DNA from: Poa pratensis
Taxonomy: Eukaryota; Streptophyta; Magnoliopsida; Poales; Poaceae
DNA length: 64,000 nt
NCBI GenBank assembly: GCA_947311845.1
Contig: CAMZMU010000117.1
Coordinates: forward strand, 77,197,103-77,261,102
Direction of reading: 5' to 3'
Part shown: positions 35,398 to 46,760 of the stretch, one piece after another
Numbering within the stretch: the stretch's first letter is position 1
Layout: the number at the start of each line of letters is the position of its first letter
Position numbers and translations under genes: made by a program
Notes under the pieces: generated by a model
The model's database searches: none
What the model saw: the letters and a program-made list of their open reading frames with translations, nothing else
Told to the model about the DNA's origin: nothing

Positions 35398-36336
35398 TGT
35401 TACATCCCAGTTGACGTGGGGTAGGTCACGGTCTTCACGGATTTGGGCGGAGGAACGATGAACACGAAGAATAAGGGATGAACACAAGAACACAAAGAGG
35501 GAGAAACTCACAAAACAAGGTAAATAGCAAAGCATAACCTAGCAAGATTCAATTGGTAACAAGTCCCCAAGGGTAGCCCCCAATTCTCCTCTCCCAAACA
35601 CACCCCTTACTCTTAGGATTGTTTCCCTAATTGGTCAATCCAAACAATCCAATCTAGCCACTTCAAGAGGAAAGATTATCAAGTAGTATCACTACAAGTA
35701 GGAGCCTTGGTATCCACTAGAGGGATCTTCTCCACAAGGGAGGCCTTGGTTCATCTCCACATGGGGAGGCCTTGATTCATCTCCTAAGAGGCAACACCAA
35801 CAAGGGGTGGAAAGGAGCAAAGCTCAACTCTATTCTCAACATAGTATAACCCTAACCCTAGGTTGGGAGGCAGCTATTTATAGTCTAGATACGAAATACT
35901 AGATGAGTGGCTAGGATTACATGGCTCAAGGGCCATCTCAGCACACAGGCTCACGCAGGTCCGGTAGTACCGGCCAGGTCGGTAGTACCGGAATTAATTC
36001 CGGTAGTACCGCTTATGGTGGCCGCGACATAAGTAGCATCTGGCGATTCGGCGGTAGTACCAGCGGTGAAGCTCCGGTAGTACCGGCCGGCGGTTCTTCA
36101 GGATTTCCATCTTCATTCTCTTGGCCATCTTCTATGCTTCCTTGTGAATCTTCATAGGGGTCGTCAAGTCCACCATAGCTGAGCACACACAATGTATCGG
36201 AATGAAGTAGCAAACCATTCAAGGGGTATCAAGATCACACATGGATATGAGCGAATTCACCTTATCATGGAGAGCTTTGACTCTTCCTCTTGTCGTTGGA
36301 CCACTTGGCATGTCATGTGTAGGGCGCACTACATCA
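35398..36336 (-). repeat. 3' LTR of gypsy B copy 2, complete (939 bp)
   Basis: Read on the minus strand it starts tgatgtagtgcg at 36336 and ends gggatgtaaca at 35398. A TATA-type tataaatag (minus strand) lies at 35874-35882. The polyprotein frame seems to continue into it (GPTTRGRVKALHDKVNSL at about 36255-36310), as known for some plant chromovirus elements such as the CRM clade. Confidence 0.85.
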
Positions 36337-36437
36337 TCTCCCCCCCCCCCTTGGAAAAGAGTCATCCTCGACTCTTGGTCATCCTCATCACTTGATGTAC
36401 CAGTATGGCGATAGGTCGGTGACGTTGAAGGTGTCAT
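36337..36437 (-). pseudogene. C-terminus of gypsy B pol, copy 2
   Basis: On the minus strand the frame starts at the CACTA boundary as DTFNVTDLSPY. It continues exactly from the codons ending at 51091 on the plus strand (NSKHLVH) once the central inversion is undone. The purine tract next to the LTR has an expanded run of at least 11 G and a one-base change in the hairpin stem. The cat at 36435-36437 is the CACTA target duplication. Confidence 0.8.
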
Positions 36438-38805
36438 CACTACAAGGAAACAGCTAATAGCCGGCTTTTAATCACCGGCGGGCAACCTAAAACCCACGCC
36501 GATGATCTGCTGGGACAAAATTCCGCAGCTAATCACCGGCGTGGAATTGTTCCAAGCCGGTGTTCAGACGGAATCACCCACGTGGATAGCTTAGGGGCAC
36601 GCCAGTGATTTGTGGGCCCATAAAGCCCACCATGGTGAAATATATTACCGGCGTGCGACAAGCACGACACGCCGGTAACGTCCTGTGTAATCACTGGCGT
36701 GGGACAAGCACGACACGCCGGTAACGTCCTGTGTAATCACGGACCCAGCAAATCACTGGCGTGTATTTGTTTGCACGCCGGTTATTATTTTTAGGTTACT
36801 GGCGTGACATTTGTCCGCCAAGCCGGTAATTGGGACGTGAACATTGCTAAATTGAAATGTAAATCATGTTTTTTGCTTTTTTAGTGAACATTGCTAATTT
36901 GAAATGTAAATCATGTTTTTTGCTTTTTTTTAGTGAACATTGCTAATTTGAAATGTAAATCATGGTATTCTGATTTGGTATAAGAAACTGACAAAATCAA
37001 GCGCACTTGTCAAAATGTAACATATTGTCTGTCTATTTAGCTAGCTGATCGATGTAATTAAAATATATACTGATCGATTTTCTTTTACAATAATATTGAC
37101 CGCATAAAAATATGTACTCTAAATATAGATCGCATAAAAAAATTCACTGGGAAAAAAAACCGGCCTCTCTATTTCTCTCTCTCCCTCACCCTCTCGCGGG
37201 CACGGTTACCAAAACCGCATCGCGAAAGCGCGCCTCCATCGATCCCCTCTCTCCCTCCACGCATCGTCGCCGTCCCCGCCATCCCCGCCGACGCCGTCCC
37301 CGCCGCCTCCCCGCCCGACGCCGTCCCCGCCCCATGCCCGACGCCGCAGTCCCCGCCTCCCCGCCCGACGCTGCCCCGCCCCGTGCCCAACGCCGCCGTC
37401 CCCGCCCGACTCCGCCCCGCCCCGTGCCCGACGCTGCCGTCCCCGCCTCCGTCCGTCTTCGCCTCCGTCGACCTCGCCGGTGAGTGTGGTGTTAGATTGT
37501 TCGATTTAGTGTAGTGTAGTGTTAGATTGTTAGGTTTAGATGTAGTGTAGATTTAGTGTAGTGTAGATGTTTAGTTGTGTAGTTAGATTGTTAGATTTAG
37601 TTGTTTTAGATTGTCACATTATATTGTTAGATGAATTAGTTAGATTTAATTAGTATAGTTAGAATTCTATTGTTATAGTTTTTTTAGATTGTGTGAGCGA
37701 CATGTAGTTAGATTTGTGTAGTTAGATTTGTAGGAGATGTCGTTTGTATTTTCTACATCATTTAGTTGTGTAGTTTGTAGTATATAGTTGTGTAGTTGTA
37801 AATTATCTTATTGTGTAGTTTCTAGATAATTCAGTTGTGTAGTTGTGTACTTGTAGATTCTAGATAATTTAGTTGTGTACTTTTTATATTTCTATTAGTT
37901 GTGTTTTTTGATTCTAATGAATATCTTTTTAATATGTTTTAGTTTCCACGGAATGGGGTTTAAGGGTGTGAGGGCGTACTTTAGGAAGAAGCTTGATCGA
38001 CACGTGTATGGATGTCAGATCCATATAAACAAGAGGAAGCACTGGGCTGGGCAGTTCGATACACCGGAGGAGGCGGCGCGCGCCTATGATTATTTCGCCG
38101 TACATGAGTACGGGGATAAGAGGAAGGGTAAGGATCTCAACTACCCCGAGGATCGCCACCGTGTGGATGACAACATACCGCATGGGATCAGACAGGTGTC
38201 CATGGCCAAGGAGAAGGAGTACCGGTTGGCGGAGGCGCAGATAGCACGTCGCAACGTGCTCCCCCAGGACGACGCGTTTGTGAGGCGTCTGCTGGAGGAC
38301 GAGCCGAACTTGATGTCGTACCAGGAGTTCGGTGGTGGTTCATCCCACGGCGCCGGTCCATCCCACGCCGCCGGTCCTTCTGTCGAGGACATCACTTTGC
38401 TTGGGATCTGGATGGAGCCGGAGGAGTGGGAGGAGGACTGGGAGTCTGACTCTGAGCAGCAGCGGCAGTGAGTGCGGCAGCGCCAGGAGGAGGAGGAGCA
38501 GCAGCGCCAGCAGCAGGAGGAGTTCGGGCCTCCGAACCCCGATGCTTATCCCCACACCGACCCTAGGCACTGGGTCGAGGTGAATAGGCGAGACGGCCTA
38601 CCTCCTTTCCGTACTCCTTTGGGTCAGCCGCGGGGAGCGAGGATACTGATGACCCTGCAGATCCGATGTTCTGGGATCAGGTGTCTAGGGACCCATAGAT
38701 TCGATCATGTATGTTTCGACTGTTGTTTAGACTTATCTATGTAGACTCTAGTTTCGACTGTTGTTTAGACTTATCTATGACTCTAGTTTCAGTTGCTGTT
38801 CTAGA
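36438..38805 (+). mobile_element. CACTA transposon copy 2, 5' half
   Basis: Terminal repeat CACTACAAGGAAACAGCTAA and subterminal ccggcg repeats as in copy 1. The match to copy 1 ends at 38805 (copy 1 position 12342). The rest of the element is at 51092-52889 in reverse orientation, whose match to copy 1 starts at 12351. Only eight bases are missing between the halves, giving an original length of about 4.17 kb. Confidence 0.85.
37953..38471 (+). pseudogene. AP2/ERF-like protein carried by CACTA copy 2, premature stop
   Basis: The frame starts MGFKGVRAYF after an inferred 5' intron (donor at 37480, acceptor ending 37942). It encodes 172 residues: an AP2/ERF-like region (about residues 3-65), a basic linker (RLAEAQIARRNVLP), a Gly/Ser/His patch and the acidic EDITLLGIWMEPEEWEEDWE. 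The five-C run at 38261-38265 keeps the frame that copy 1 has lost. A tga at 38469 truncates it where copy 1 reads cta; the frame then stays open through a Glu/Gln-rich tract and PNPDAYPHTDPRHWVEVNRR. The two copies are therefore damaged at different places, which suggests their common ancestor was longer. No expression evidence can be seen. Confidence 0.6.
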
Positions 38806-40414
38806 AGAACCGCAACAACCCCGTCAAGAAATTCCAAGGCGCGACGACCATGATCGACATCGCCATGACGTGGACCGTCCACCTTCTCCTCAAGTGCACA
38901 ATGCCAATGCGCATCAAGAGCAACCTCAACCAAATGGTGGACGCCGTGAACGAACACCTTCACCACCTCCTCCTCATCGAGATGGTCGAGACCCATTGGC
39001 CAATGGCAATGGTGCTCCGAGTGCTAATGACTATAGTGATCAAGGAAATCGACACCGCCATCCTCCAAGACCATGCCACCACAATCGTGACCGTGAGAAC
39101 CACGTGGAGAACCCAATTCCACACCATGAGCATCCTCCTCGACAAGAACATCCACATGAGCCTCGCCCTCATCAAGAACATCTACATGATCGTCACCACC
39201 CCCACAACATTGAGTCAAGTGATAGTGATTCAAGCCAACACAATGGTGATGGTCTGAATAGATGGAGACGTGGACGTGCATTCCTACCTCCAAACCGTCG
39301 CGACGACTATGACAACATGAGCAATCTTCGCTTTGATATACCCAAGTTCTACGGCACAAGTGATCCGGAAGCCTATCTCTCATGGGCACTCAAGGTTGAC
39401 AAGATCTTCCGAGTTCAACGCTTCTCCGACAACATGAAGGTTGCCTTAGCCTCGATGGAGTTTGAAGATTATGCCCTCTTGTGGTGGGAACAACTCCAAG
39501 ATACACGCTTCGACAACCACCAACAACCAATCAACACTTGGGTCAAGATGTACAAGCGTTTTGTGCCAAGCCACTACACTCGAGATTTGTATAAAAAGTT
39601 GCAAGAGTTGAAGCAAGGGTTAAAGTCGGTTGATGAGTACTATAAGGACATGGAACTTTCCATGATGAGATCCAATATTGAGGAATCCAAGGAGCAATCC
39701 ATGGCTCGCTTCATGAATGGCCTCAACTATCCTATCAAGAAGATTGTGGAGTTCCAACCATATACCACCTTGGTTGAGCTAGTCCATCAAGAAACAAAGG
39801 CTGAGCATCACGTGCTTGAAGAGCTCAAATACCTCAAGGCAAAGGCATTCTATGCACACAAGCCTTCATCGTCAACGACTACACCTACACAAGCTCGTTC
39901 TCAAGCAAACATAAGAGGTCCTCCAAGAGTCTCTACATCGACACCTCAAGCACCTCAACCTTTCAAGAAAGTGCCTTCTTCAAGCAACAAGCCTCAAGGA
40001 TCCTCATCCGGCACAAGACTCTTGCAATGCTACAAGTATGGAGGACAAGGACACAAATCTTTTGAGTGCACAAAAAAGAAAGTTATGATCATCAATGACA
40101 TGGGAGAATATGAATCTATGAGTGAAGATGAGTACAATGCTTTGAACAAAGCTGCCACAATGCAAAGTGTTCAAGAAGAATCAAATGAGATATATTGTGA
40201 TGGTGACAACAACCCTTCATTGGTTGTGGCAAGAGCATTGACCACCAATGTCCAAGTGGAAGAAGACCAAAGATGCAACTTGTTTCAAATAAGAGCGGGA
40301 ATCAATGGAAAGTCCATCAAGGTCATCATAGATGGTGGAAGTTGCCACAACTTAGCAAGCAAGGAACTTTGTGATAAGCTCAACTTGAAGTTCAAGAAGC
40401 ACCCACACCCATAA
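38806..40414 (+). pseudogene. Gypsy B gag and protease start, N-terminally truncated
   Basis: The reading frame enters directly from the rearrangement junction (EEPQQPRQEIPRRDD), so the start codon and N-terminus are lost. A His/Pro/Asp-rich stretch precedes the gag domain (from about 39331: DIPKFYGTSDPEAYLSWALK, then WWEQLQDTRF). The zinc knuckle reads CYKYGGQGHKSFEC, with Tyr (codon 40037-40039) where the second Cys is expected. The protease begins IIDGGSCHNLAS near 40327. A taa at 40412-40414 interrupts the frame, which continues in phase afterwards. A gene like this would encode the capsid and nucleocapsid of an autonomous gypsy element. Confidence 0.85.
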
Positions 40415-41150
40415 CATGTCCAATGGTTGAGTTATTCCGGATCCGTCAAAATTCAACACATGGTGCAAGTGTCCTTCAAGATTGGAGTCTATGAAGATAC
40501 AGTTGATTGTGATGTTGTGCCTATGACCGTTTGTCACTTGCTTCTTGGACGTCCATGGCAATATGACAAGAGTGATATGCATGATGGAAGGACTAATTAT
40601 TATAGCTTCAAGAACAACGACAAGACCTTCATCCTTCGTCCCATGACACCAAGCCAAGTTATTGCCGACAATGCCAAGACTATTGCACGGGCACAACAAG
40701 ATCATTCGTCAAGTGAGATGAGTGGTGAGCGAGAGACCCACCATAATGTGAGTGAGCGCCACAAGCCAAATGAGAGTGACACCTCAAAGAGAGCCTCAAC
40801 AAAGCTTACGTTATTTGCCACCAAAAGAGAGATGAGGAGTTGAGAGAGGGCCCATCCACCCTTCACTATGTGCTCATATGCAAGAGTGAAGTTTCTATGA
40901 CTAACACTTTCACAAACCTTTCTCCTTTGATGTCTCTTTTGAAGGATTTTGAGGATGTCTTCCCTCAAGAAGTGCCACCGGGACTACCTCCTCTTCGCGG
41001 CATCGAGCATCGCATCGACCTTGTTCCCGGCGCACCGCTACCGAACCGCGCACCATACCGCACCAACCCCGAGGAGACCAAGGAGATTGAGCGGCAAATA
41101 TAAGAACTCCTAGCCATGGGACACATCCGTGAGAGCTTGAGTCTGTGTGT
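40415..41150 (+). pseudogene. Gypsy B protease end and RT start, broken
   Basis: Continues in the gag frame with the protease end (CHLLLGRPWQYD near 40530-40565). The frame shifts around 40825-40840, and a stop at 41101-41103 (taa where caa is expected) breaks the RT N-terminus (VFPQEVPPGLPPLRGIEHRI). Element D interrupts it just after the GHIRES region. Confidence 0.8.
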
Positions 41151-41155
41151 CATGC
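41151..41155. repeat. Left target-site duplication of element D
   Basis: The catgc before the 5' LTR pairs with cgtgc at 48765-48769, differing at one base. Joining the flanks restores the gypsy B RT coding order. Confidence 0.65.
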
Positions 41156-42877
41156 TGATGCATGTAAAATGCATACATGAACTTTGCACTTTAATTGCTT
41201 ATATTCCAATCATATTTGCATCATATAAGGGTTATATCAATGTTTTATCATGATTTTGGGAATACTTCATAGTTTTCCCATTTATTTGGAATTAACCCTG
41301 CACAGGCAGAAAACCCTAGTTTTGTATTTTAATGTTTCAGGGACCCAAACGTCAACGAAATCACCTGGAAATTTACGGGCGTCAATATTTGGAAGGAAGA
41401 AGGACTACGGAAAAAGGAAGCAAGCAAACGGAGGCCGAGGGCCAAACGGGTGGCCCACGCGGCCAGTACAGGCCGCGTGGGACCCACCCGTTTGGGCCTC
41501 GTGGCTCCGTTGCCGTCGATCTTCGCTCCACCGCCTTCGTCTTGACCTAAAAACGCCTATAAAAAAGGTCCCCCGTCGTTCTCTGGAAGGAGCGCCGCAC
41601 AAACACAGAAACACCGAAACGGAGATCAGGAGCTGCAGATTGGAGGGGGAAAACTCCGGCGGGGCGCTGCCGGCGTGGTCTCCATCTTCTCCATCGACTT
41701 CTCCACCGTCTCCATGATGAAGAGGGAGTAGTCCACCTCTGGACTATGGGTTTGTGGAAGTAACTTATGTATCTCTCCTCTCTTGAGCTTCACTAATTAG
41801 CACCGTATGAGCTGCTGAACATGATTACGGTCACCGTTGTAATACCTTTGTGGTGGATCTTTATGAGTTAATATATGTTTGAGATTGCAATGTTTGTTTC
41901 AGTTATGAGTATAGATGCATATTATGTACCCCGTTCTTGTCTACTTGTTTTGATCAAGCATGTTTATGAGAGCGTGTGTGGGGGAACGTGTGCATTAGTT
42001 GGAGTAACGGGGGTGGCTAGTGCAGTGAACGTGAGAGAAAGTTCTGCGATCCACTTTGGTATCTTTACCTTACTTTGTTACCTCACTAGGGATAAACTAA
42101 AATACCATGCTACCGGGGATGTGGGCGTGACCATTGCCACTACTCCATGACTAGATCTAGCATGTTCTTATTTTCACTTCATGTCATGATACTTAATGCT
42201 ATACTCTGAGTTATCTTAATTACTGAGGTGTTATGATTTAGTTCGCATCTTGGTGGAGTATAAGAGAGGTTAATAACCAAAAGATCTCTATGTTAGGACG
42301 TGATGCCCATATATCTAAGTAACTTGTTATCAAACCCTGTGTTGCAATCTCATATGTTAACTTTGTGTGTTCCATTGTCTACCACTTTATAAAGAGAGAG
42401 TGCATTTGTGAAACCATGAACCCCAGTCCATTTTTAATCATAAGAAACACCTTTCCAACACCATATACCACTTTTCTATTTTCAGCCATCATTAAATCCG
42501 AAAATACAAAAATACTTTTCATCTTGCATACATCATTCAAAAACCCAAAAATATCATTTACCATTGCATCCACCATCATTGCATATTTATTTCTTGTTTG
42601 CATTGCATAACTATCCTGATATCATTCTTACACCTTGTGCTTGACAACCACAGGTGAGGTTGAGGACCAAAACATCTAACCTTGTTTTGTAGGTAACCAA
42701 AAGAAGGATAAGAAGATAAATCTACCACTTCAGATTCCCCGAGAGTTCGATATTAAACCCTCGAGTCACCCCTCGTGGGGAAAACTGTCTTCCACTTACT
42801 ATACACTCTGCACTTGGAGTCTCAACCTAATCCCGTTTATTTGTGCAGGCATCAAGACTTGCTCTTCGGGATCATCA
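41156..42877 (+). repeat. 5' LTR of element D (1722 bp)
   Basis: A TATA-type ctataaaaaagg at 41558-41569 is the likely promoter. It lacks the internal duplication found in the 3' LTR. Confidence 0.9.
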
Positions 42878-42887
42878 AGACGTTTTC

Positions 42888-42905
42888 TGGCGCCGTTGCC
42901 GGGGA
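42888..42905 (+). promoter_or_regulatory. Primer binding site of element D, tRNA-Asp type
   Basis: The same 18-mer as in element A (tggcgccgttgccgggga), about ten bases after the LTR. Confidence 0.85.
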
Positions 42906-43143
42906 ATCGTAGCTGAGAGATTTATCCAAGGGTGTGCATCATCGCATTCATCTCACAACAAAGTCAACGTCACCAACTTGTGCTAACACCTAAGCTTGGG
43001 GAGGTTGCACCTACGTGAGCACCATCTTATCCATCTTTACTTACAAAGCAATTTATTTGTTTTGTTAGTGTCATTGCATATCATATCATATTTATTTCAG
43101 TTTTGCATAAAAAATTAAAAATACCAAAAAAAAACTTGCTAAA

Positions 43144-43707
43144 ATGAATCCTAGTGCTGAAATGAACAACTTTGGTCAATACTATGGAGAGTCATTGATG
43201 GATGCTTGGTATAGAATTAAGGACACTAGTAAAAATGGTGTCATTAAATATACTCCTGCCACTGTGATAAGAAACTTCTATAAAGGTATAGATGGCTGGT
43301 CTAAATGTTTTCTAGACTCATTGACTAGTGGAAAATTTGCTTCTGGAAATCCCTCACATGCTAATAATTTGATGGAAAATTTATTTGGGAATTCTATAGA
43401 ATCCAAATATGAAACTGGGATCAAACAACTAAAAGCTTCTATGGATAGGTCAACTTTATGTCTACAAACTTATGTGGAGGACTATCCTACTAAAAATGAT
43501 TTGCATTCATTTATCCTTCATACCAAGTCTAGGATGAAAAAGACAAATAACACTCTTTCTGGAATCTCTTTGAAAATGGAAACAATATTGAACTATGCCA
43601 AGTCTAAAAAGAAGTTGACTAGGGAATTGAATGAAAGAATATCTTCTATGCTGGAACCTTTAGATAGGGATATTAAGAATCATGTTGAAGGGAGGATGAC
43701 CTCCTAA
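43144..43707 (+). pseudogene. Gag-like ORF of element D, N-terminally shortened, frameshifted into protease
   Basis: ATG 43144 starts about 240 bases after the primer site. The text ESLMDAWYRIKD followed by VIRNFYKGIDGWSKCFLD matches the C-terminal half of retrotransposon gag, so the N-terminal half is missing. The frame ends at taa 43705-43707. The neighbouring frame is open from 43689 and gives a natural continuation (DDLLIALNLALKK), so the two ORFs were probably one, split by a one-base indel at about 43686-43692. Confidence 0.7.
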
Positions 43708-43712
43708 TAGCC

Positions 43713-44411
43713 TTGAATCTTGCTTTAAAGAAAAGGAATGAGAATCTTGCTTGGGAAGAAGTTGAGGAAGTTAAAATGCTTAATGAAGTCAAGGATCCTT
43801 TGCTTGACTTAGAAAATTGTAGCTTGCATGAATTAATATCTATCTTACAAAAATTTGCAAGTGATCCTTCCATCAACACTAACCAAGCAGGTTTTGGTTC
43901 TTATATTGCTAATCATGTCTTGAAAGAAAAGATTGCTAGGTACAACCAAGAGGCTATGATACCACCTAAGCTTGGGGATATGTGGATACCTAAGGTACTA
44001 GTAACTATTGGAAAAGAGACACACCATGCCATACTTGATCTAGGATCTAGTGTCTCTGTTTTATCTAAAGAACTATATGAAGTGCTTGAATTGAAAAATC
44101 TTGAAAAATGCTCTATTGAACTAGCACTTGCTGATGACTCTATTAAACATGCTTTGGGAAAAGTAAGTGATGTTATGGTAGAGTTACATATGACTTTTGT
44201 GCCTGTGGATTTTCTAATCATGGATATGGGGAATAAAACCTCTAGTCCTATTATTCTTGGAAGACCTTTTCTTCGTACCACAGGTGCTATCATTGATTCA
44301 AAGGAAGGGAATGTAAAGTTTCAGTTTCCACACAAGAAGTGCATGGAACACTTTCCAAGGAAGAGGGAACCACCAAAGTTCAAGCTCCCTCATGAGCTTC
44401 GTCCACAATAA
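43713..44411 (+). pseudogene. Retropepsin-like ORF of element D
   Basis: No ATG begins this frame; it continues from the gag-like ORF in another phase. The aspartic protease signature is AILDLGSSVSVLSKELY (about 44030-44080), followed by SPIILGRPFLRTTGAIID (about 44245-44300). The ORF ends ELRPQ, and a tataaagaaagcgctttgcgggaggcaaccc segment follows. Such segments are common after gag-pol in related grass elements. No RT lies downstream. Confidence 0.75.
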
Positions 44412-46723
44412 AACAACAAGTAAGAAGCCTAGCTATATGGCTATAAAGAAAGCGCTTTGCGGGAGGCAACCCGGTTATTTTTTGTGTGATTTTTCTTTGT
44501 GTCCTCTTGCTGTAACAAGAGATTTGTGTCTAGTTAGGTTCTGGAGTTTTTAATAAAGTGCCAAGTTTTACCCTTTTTGGTTTGAAAAGTTGCTTATAGC
44601 GTTCGGAGATTTTATTCCTGCACGAATCAGTGCACGGTATGATTTTTAATTCTTATTCTGTAACTCCGAATGAGCTCATATTTGAACTGTAGTTGCAACT
44701 TTTCATCCTCTGTATGCATGAATTTTTTCGGAATTTTTCGAGAAAGTTTGGTAGGGTAGAAAAATACGTTTTGCTGCTGCTGTTTTTCTGGACAGATTCT
44801 GTCCCATTTTGTTTGATGCATGCTTTGAGCTTTTAAGTTGAATCTTTTTGATCCAATTGAGTTTATGAGTAGGCATACAACATTATATACTTTCTGGACA
44901 TTCATATGAATTTTTGTTCAAGGATTATATGCAGCAAGGAACCTATTTGTTTATCACTATTAATGCACCCCACAGAAAAGAGATGGGAGAAACGGTGTTT
45001 TGAAGTTTTTTCACAGGGATTGGAGGAGATGCACCAAGAGCTATCCAAGGATGGTGAAGACCATAAGCTTGGGGATGTGAAGACAACCCCACTGGACCTA
45101 CACACTCTCGGTTTGCACACGTCCAACTTCTGTTTTTCGATCGAAACACTTTATCGCATAAACTTGGAGCGTCGTTTTTGTTTTTGTTTGAGTCTTGAGA
45201 GACCACCACACTATCAATTATATATGAGAGAGCTACTGGAAATATGGGTTGAAATATGTTGGATGCTTTTATAAGATTGGGAAAAGGGATGTTTGACTTG
45301 ATTTTTAATGATACATATAGTTGCATGATTCATGAGCTTGTTTATGAGTAATAGTTTGCAAATTCTTTTTGTAGAGCTATCACTTATTCATGTTTTGGTG
45401 CTGATTGTTATTTTACTTGGTTTAACATGGATTAGTTAGTTCTATGGACACTCATGCATGCATCTAGATGGTCAACTTTCTCCCTTTTGCTAGCCCAAAA
45501 ACTCCAACAAGCAAAAACTTGTTTCCAACACCTTCAACCAAAGTTATTCCAGTGAGTCCACCATATCTACCTATTGGCTTTATGCTATTCCGAGTATGTT
45601 TAACATGTTTTGTGTTATCTTACCTCTGAATGAAAATGTTTATGTTATTGATTGCAATGGAAAAAATTGGTTATATAGCTCTCACGAACTTGATGCACAA
45701 TTTCTATTTGCATAATAAAACATGACCCATTGTGATTAAGATTATGATGTGTGGCTTGATAATGTTTGGGTTGGAGTTAGCCCATATGTGCTGTCACATG
45801 CAAGCTTTCAACATGCTCTTCATCTCATTTAGTTGATATCATGTACTTTTGTCTATGGATGCTATCATGTGAAATGAGGTGGAAATGAAGTAGTTTAAAT
45901 GAGTTTGTATAAATGGTTAGAGAGACGCCTGGGCCGCTAATCTAAGCCATGCATCATTCATGGTGGAAATTTACTTACATACTATGGTGAACCTTCTGTG
46001 ATACACCTTGCAATAAAAAACTATTCCAAATGGTAAATAAAAAGGGTGTTGAGATTGTTCATTTTGTTTGTTTGTCTTGTCATTTTGATATGGGCTTGTT
46101 CCATATCTGGGACAAGAGGTACCCCAGTTGACGCTCTTGATGATACTATTATTACTTACAATGATATAATTGAACTTGCTTTGTTTCCCAAGTTGAGTAA
46201 CATGGTGTAGTACTTGTATTCAAGGGGCATGAGACATTCAACCTTTACTTTGTCAAGCACACTACTCATATTTGCTTTCACTTTAACCTTAATCATTCAA
46301 GATGCTATGATAGGGGCAATGAGAGCTTGACACCAATGAATACCTTATTGCAATCATTAACTTAAGTAGAAGAGTTTGGAAGTTGGATGAAACTTATGCA
46401 TGCTTTACCTCTACTCACATATACATCTTTCCAAAGTGTACACCTATCATATTCAGATTTTCATCTACACTCTATGACCATTGTAGGATGTTCTACTTAT
46501 CATTATGCATACATGTGTTCCATATTACTTGCTACTATGTTACACTTTGTGAACTATCAATGAACATCCTTGTCTTGAATACTTGATATCACTTCATAAA
46601 CTATTTGCATATTGCTACTCCTTTGAAGAATGAATCATTTGACTATATGTAGCAATAGTAATCATCTTTGATATCCATTGTTAAGTATTAAATTGCAAAG
46701 TCCATGTTAGTTTTATCATCTTC
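44412..46723 (+). other. Non-coding region of element D
   Basis: No supportable ORF. A third copy of taagcttgggga lies at 45064-45075 (others at 42991, 43967 and 46746). The segment gcgggaggcaacccggtt at about 44459 can form a short stem (cggg/cccg). Confidence 0.6.
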
Positions 46724-46741
46724 ATACTCGAGGACGAGCAT
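46724..46741 (+). other. AGGA-loop stem-loop upstream of the polypurine tract, element D
   Basis: The sequence atactcgaggacgagcat pairs 6 of 7 stem bases around an AGGA loop, 19 nt before the 3' LTR. Confidence 0.65.
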
Positions 46742-46745
46742 GGAT

Positions 46746-46760
46746 TAAGCTTGGGGATGT
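46746..46760 (+). promoter_or_regulatory. Polypurine tract of element D
   Basis: The sequence taagcttggggatgt lies immediately before the 3' LTR. Confidence 0.8.
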
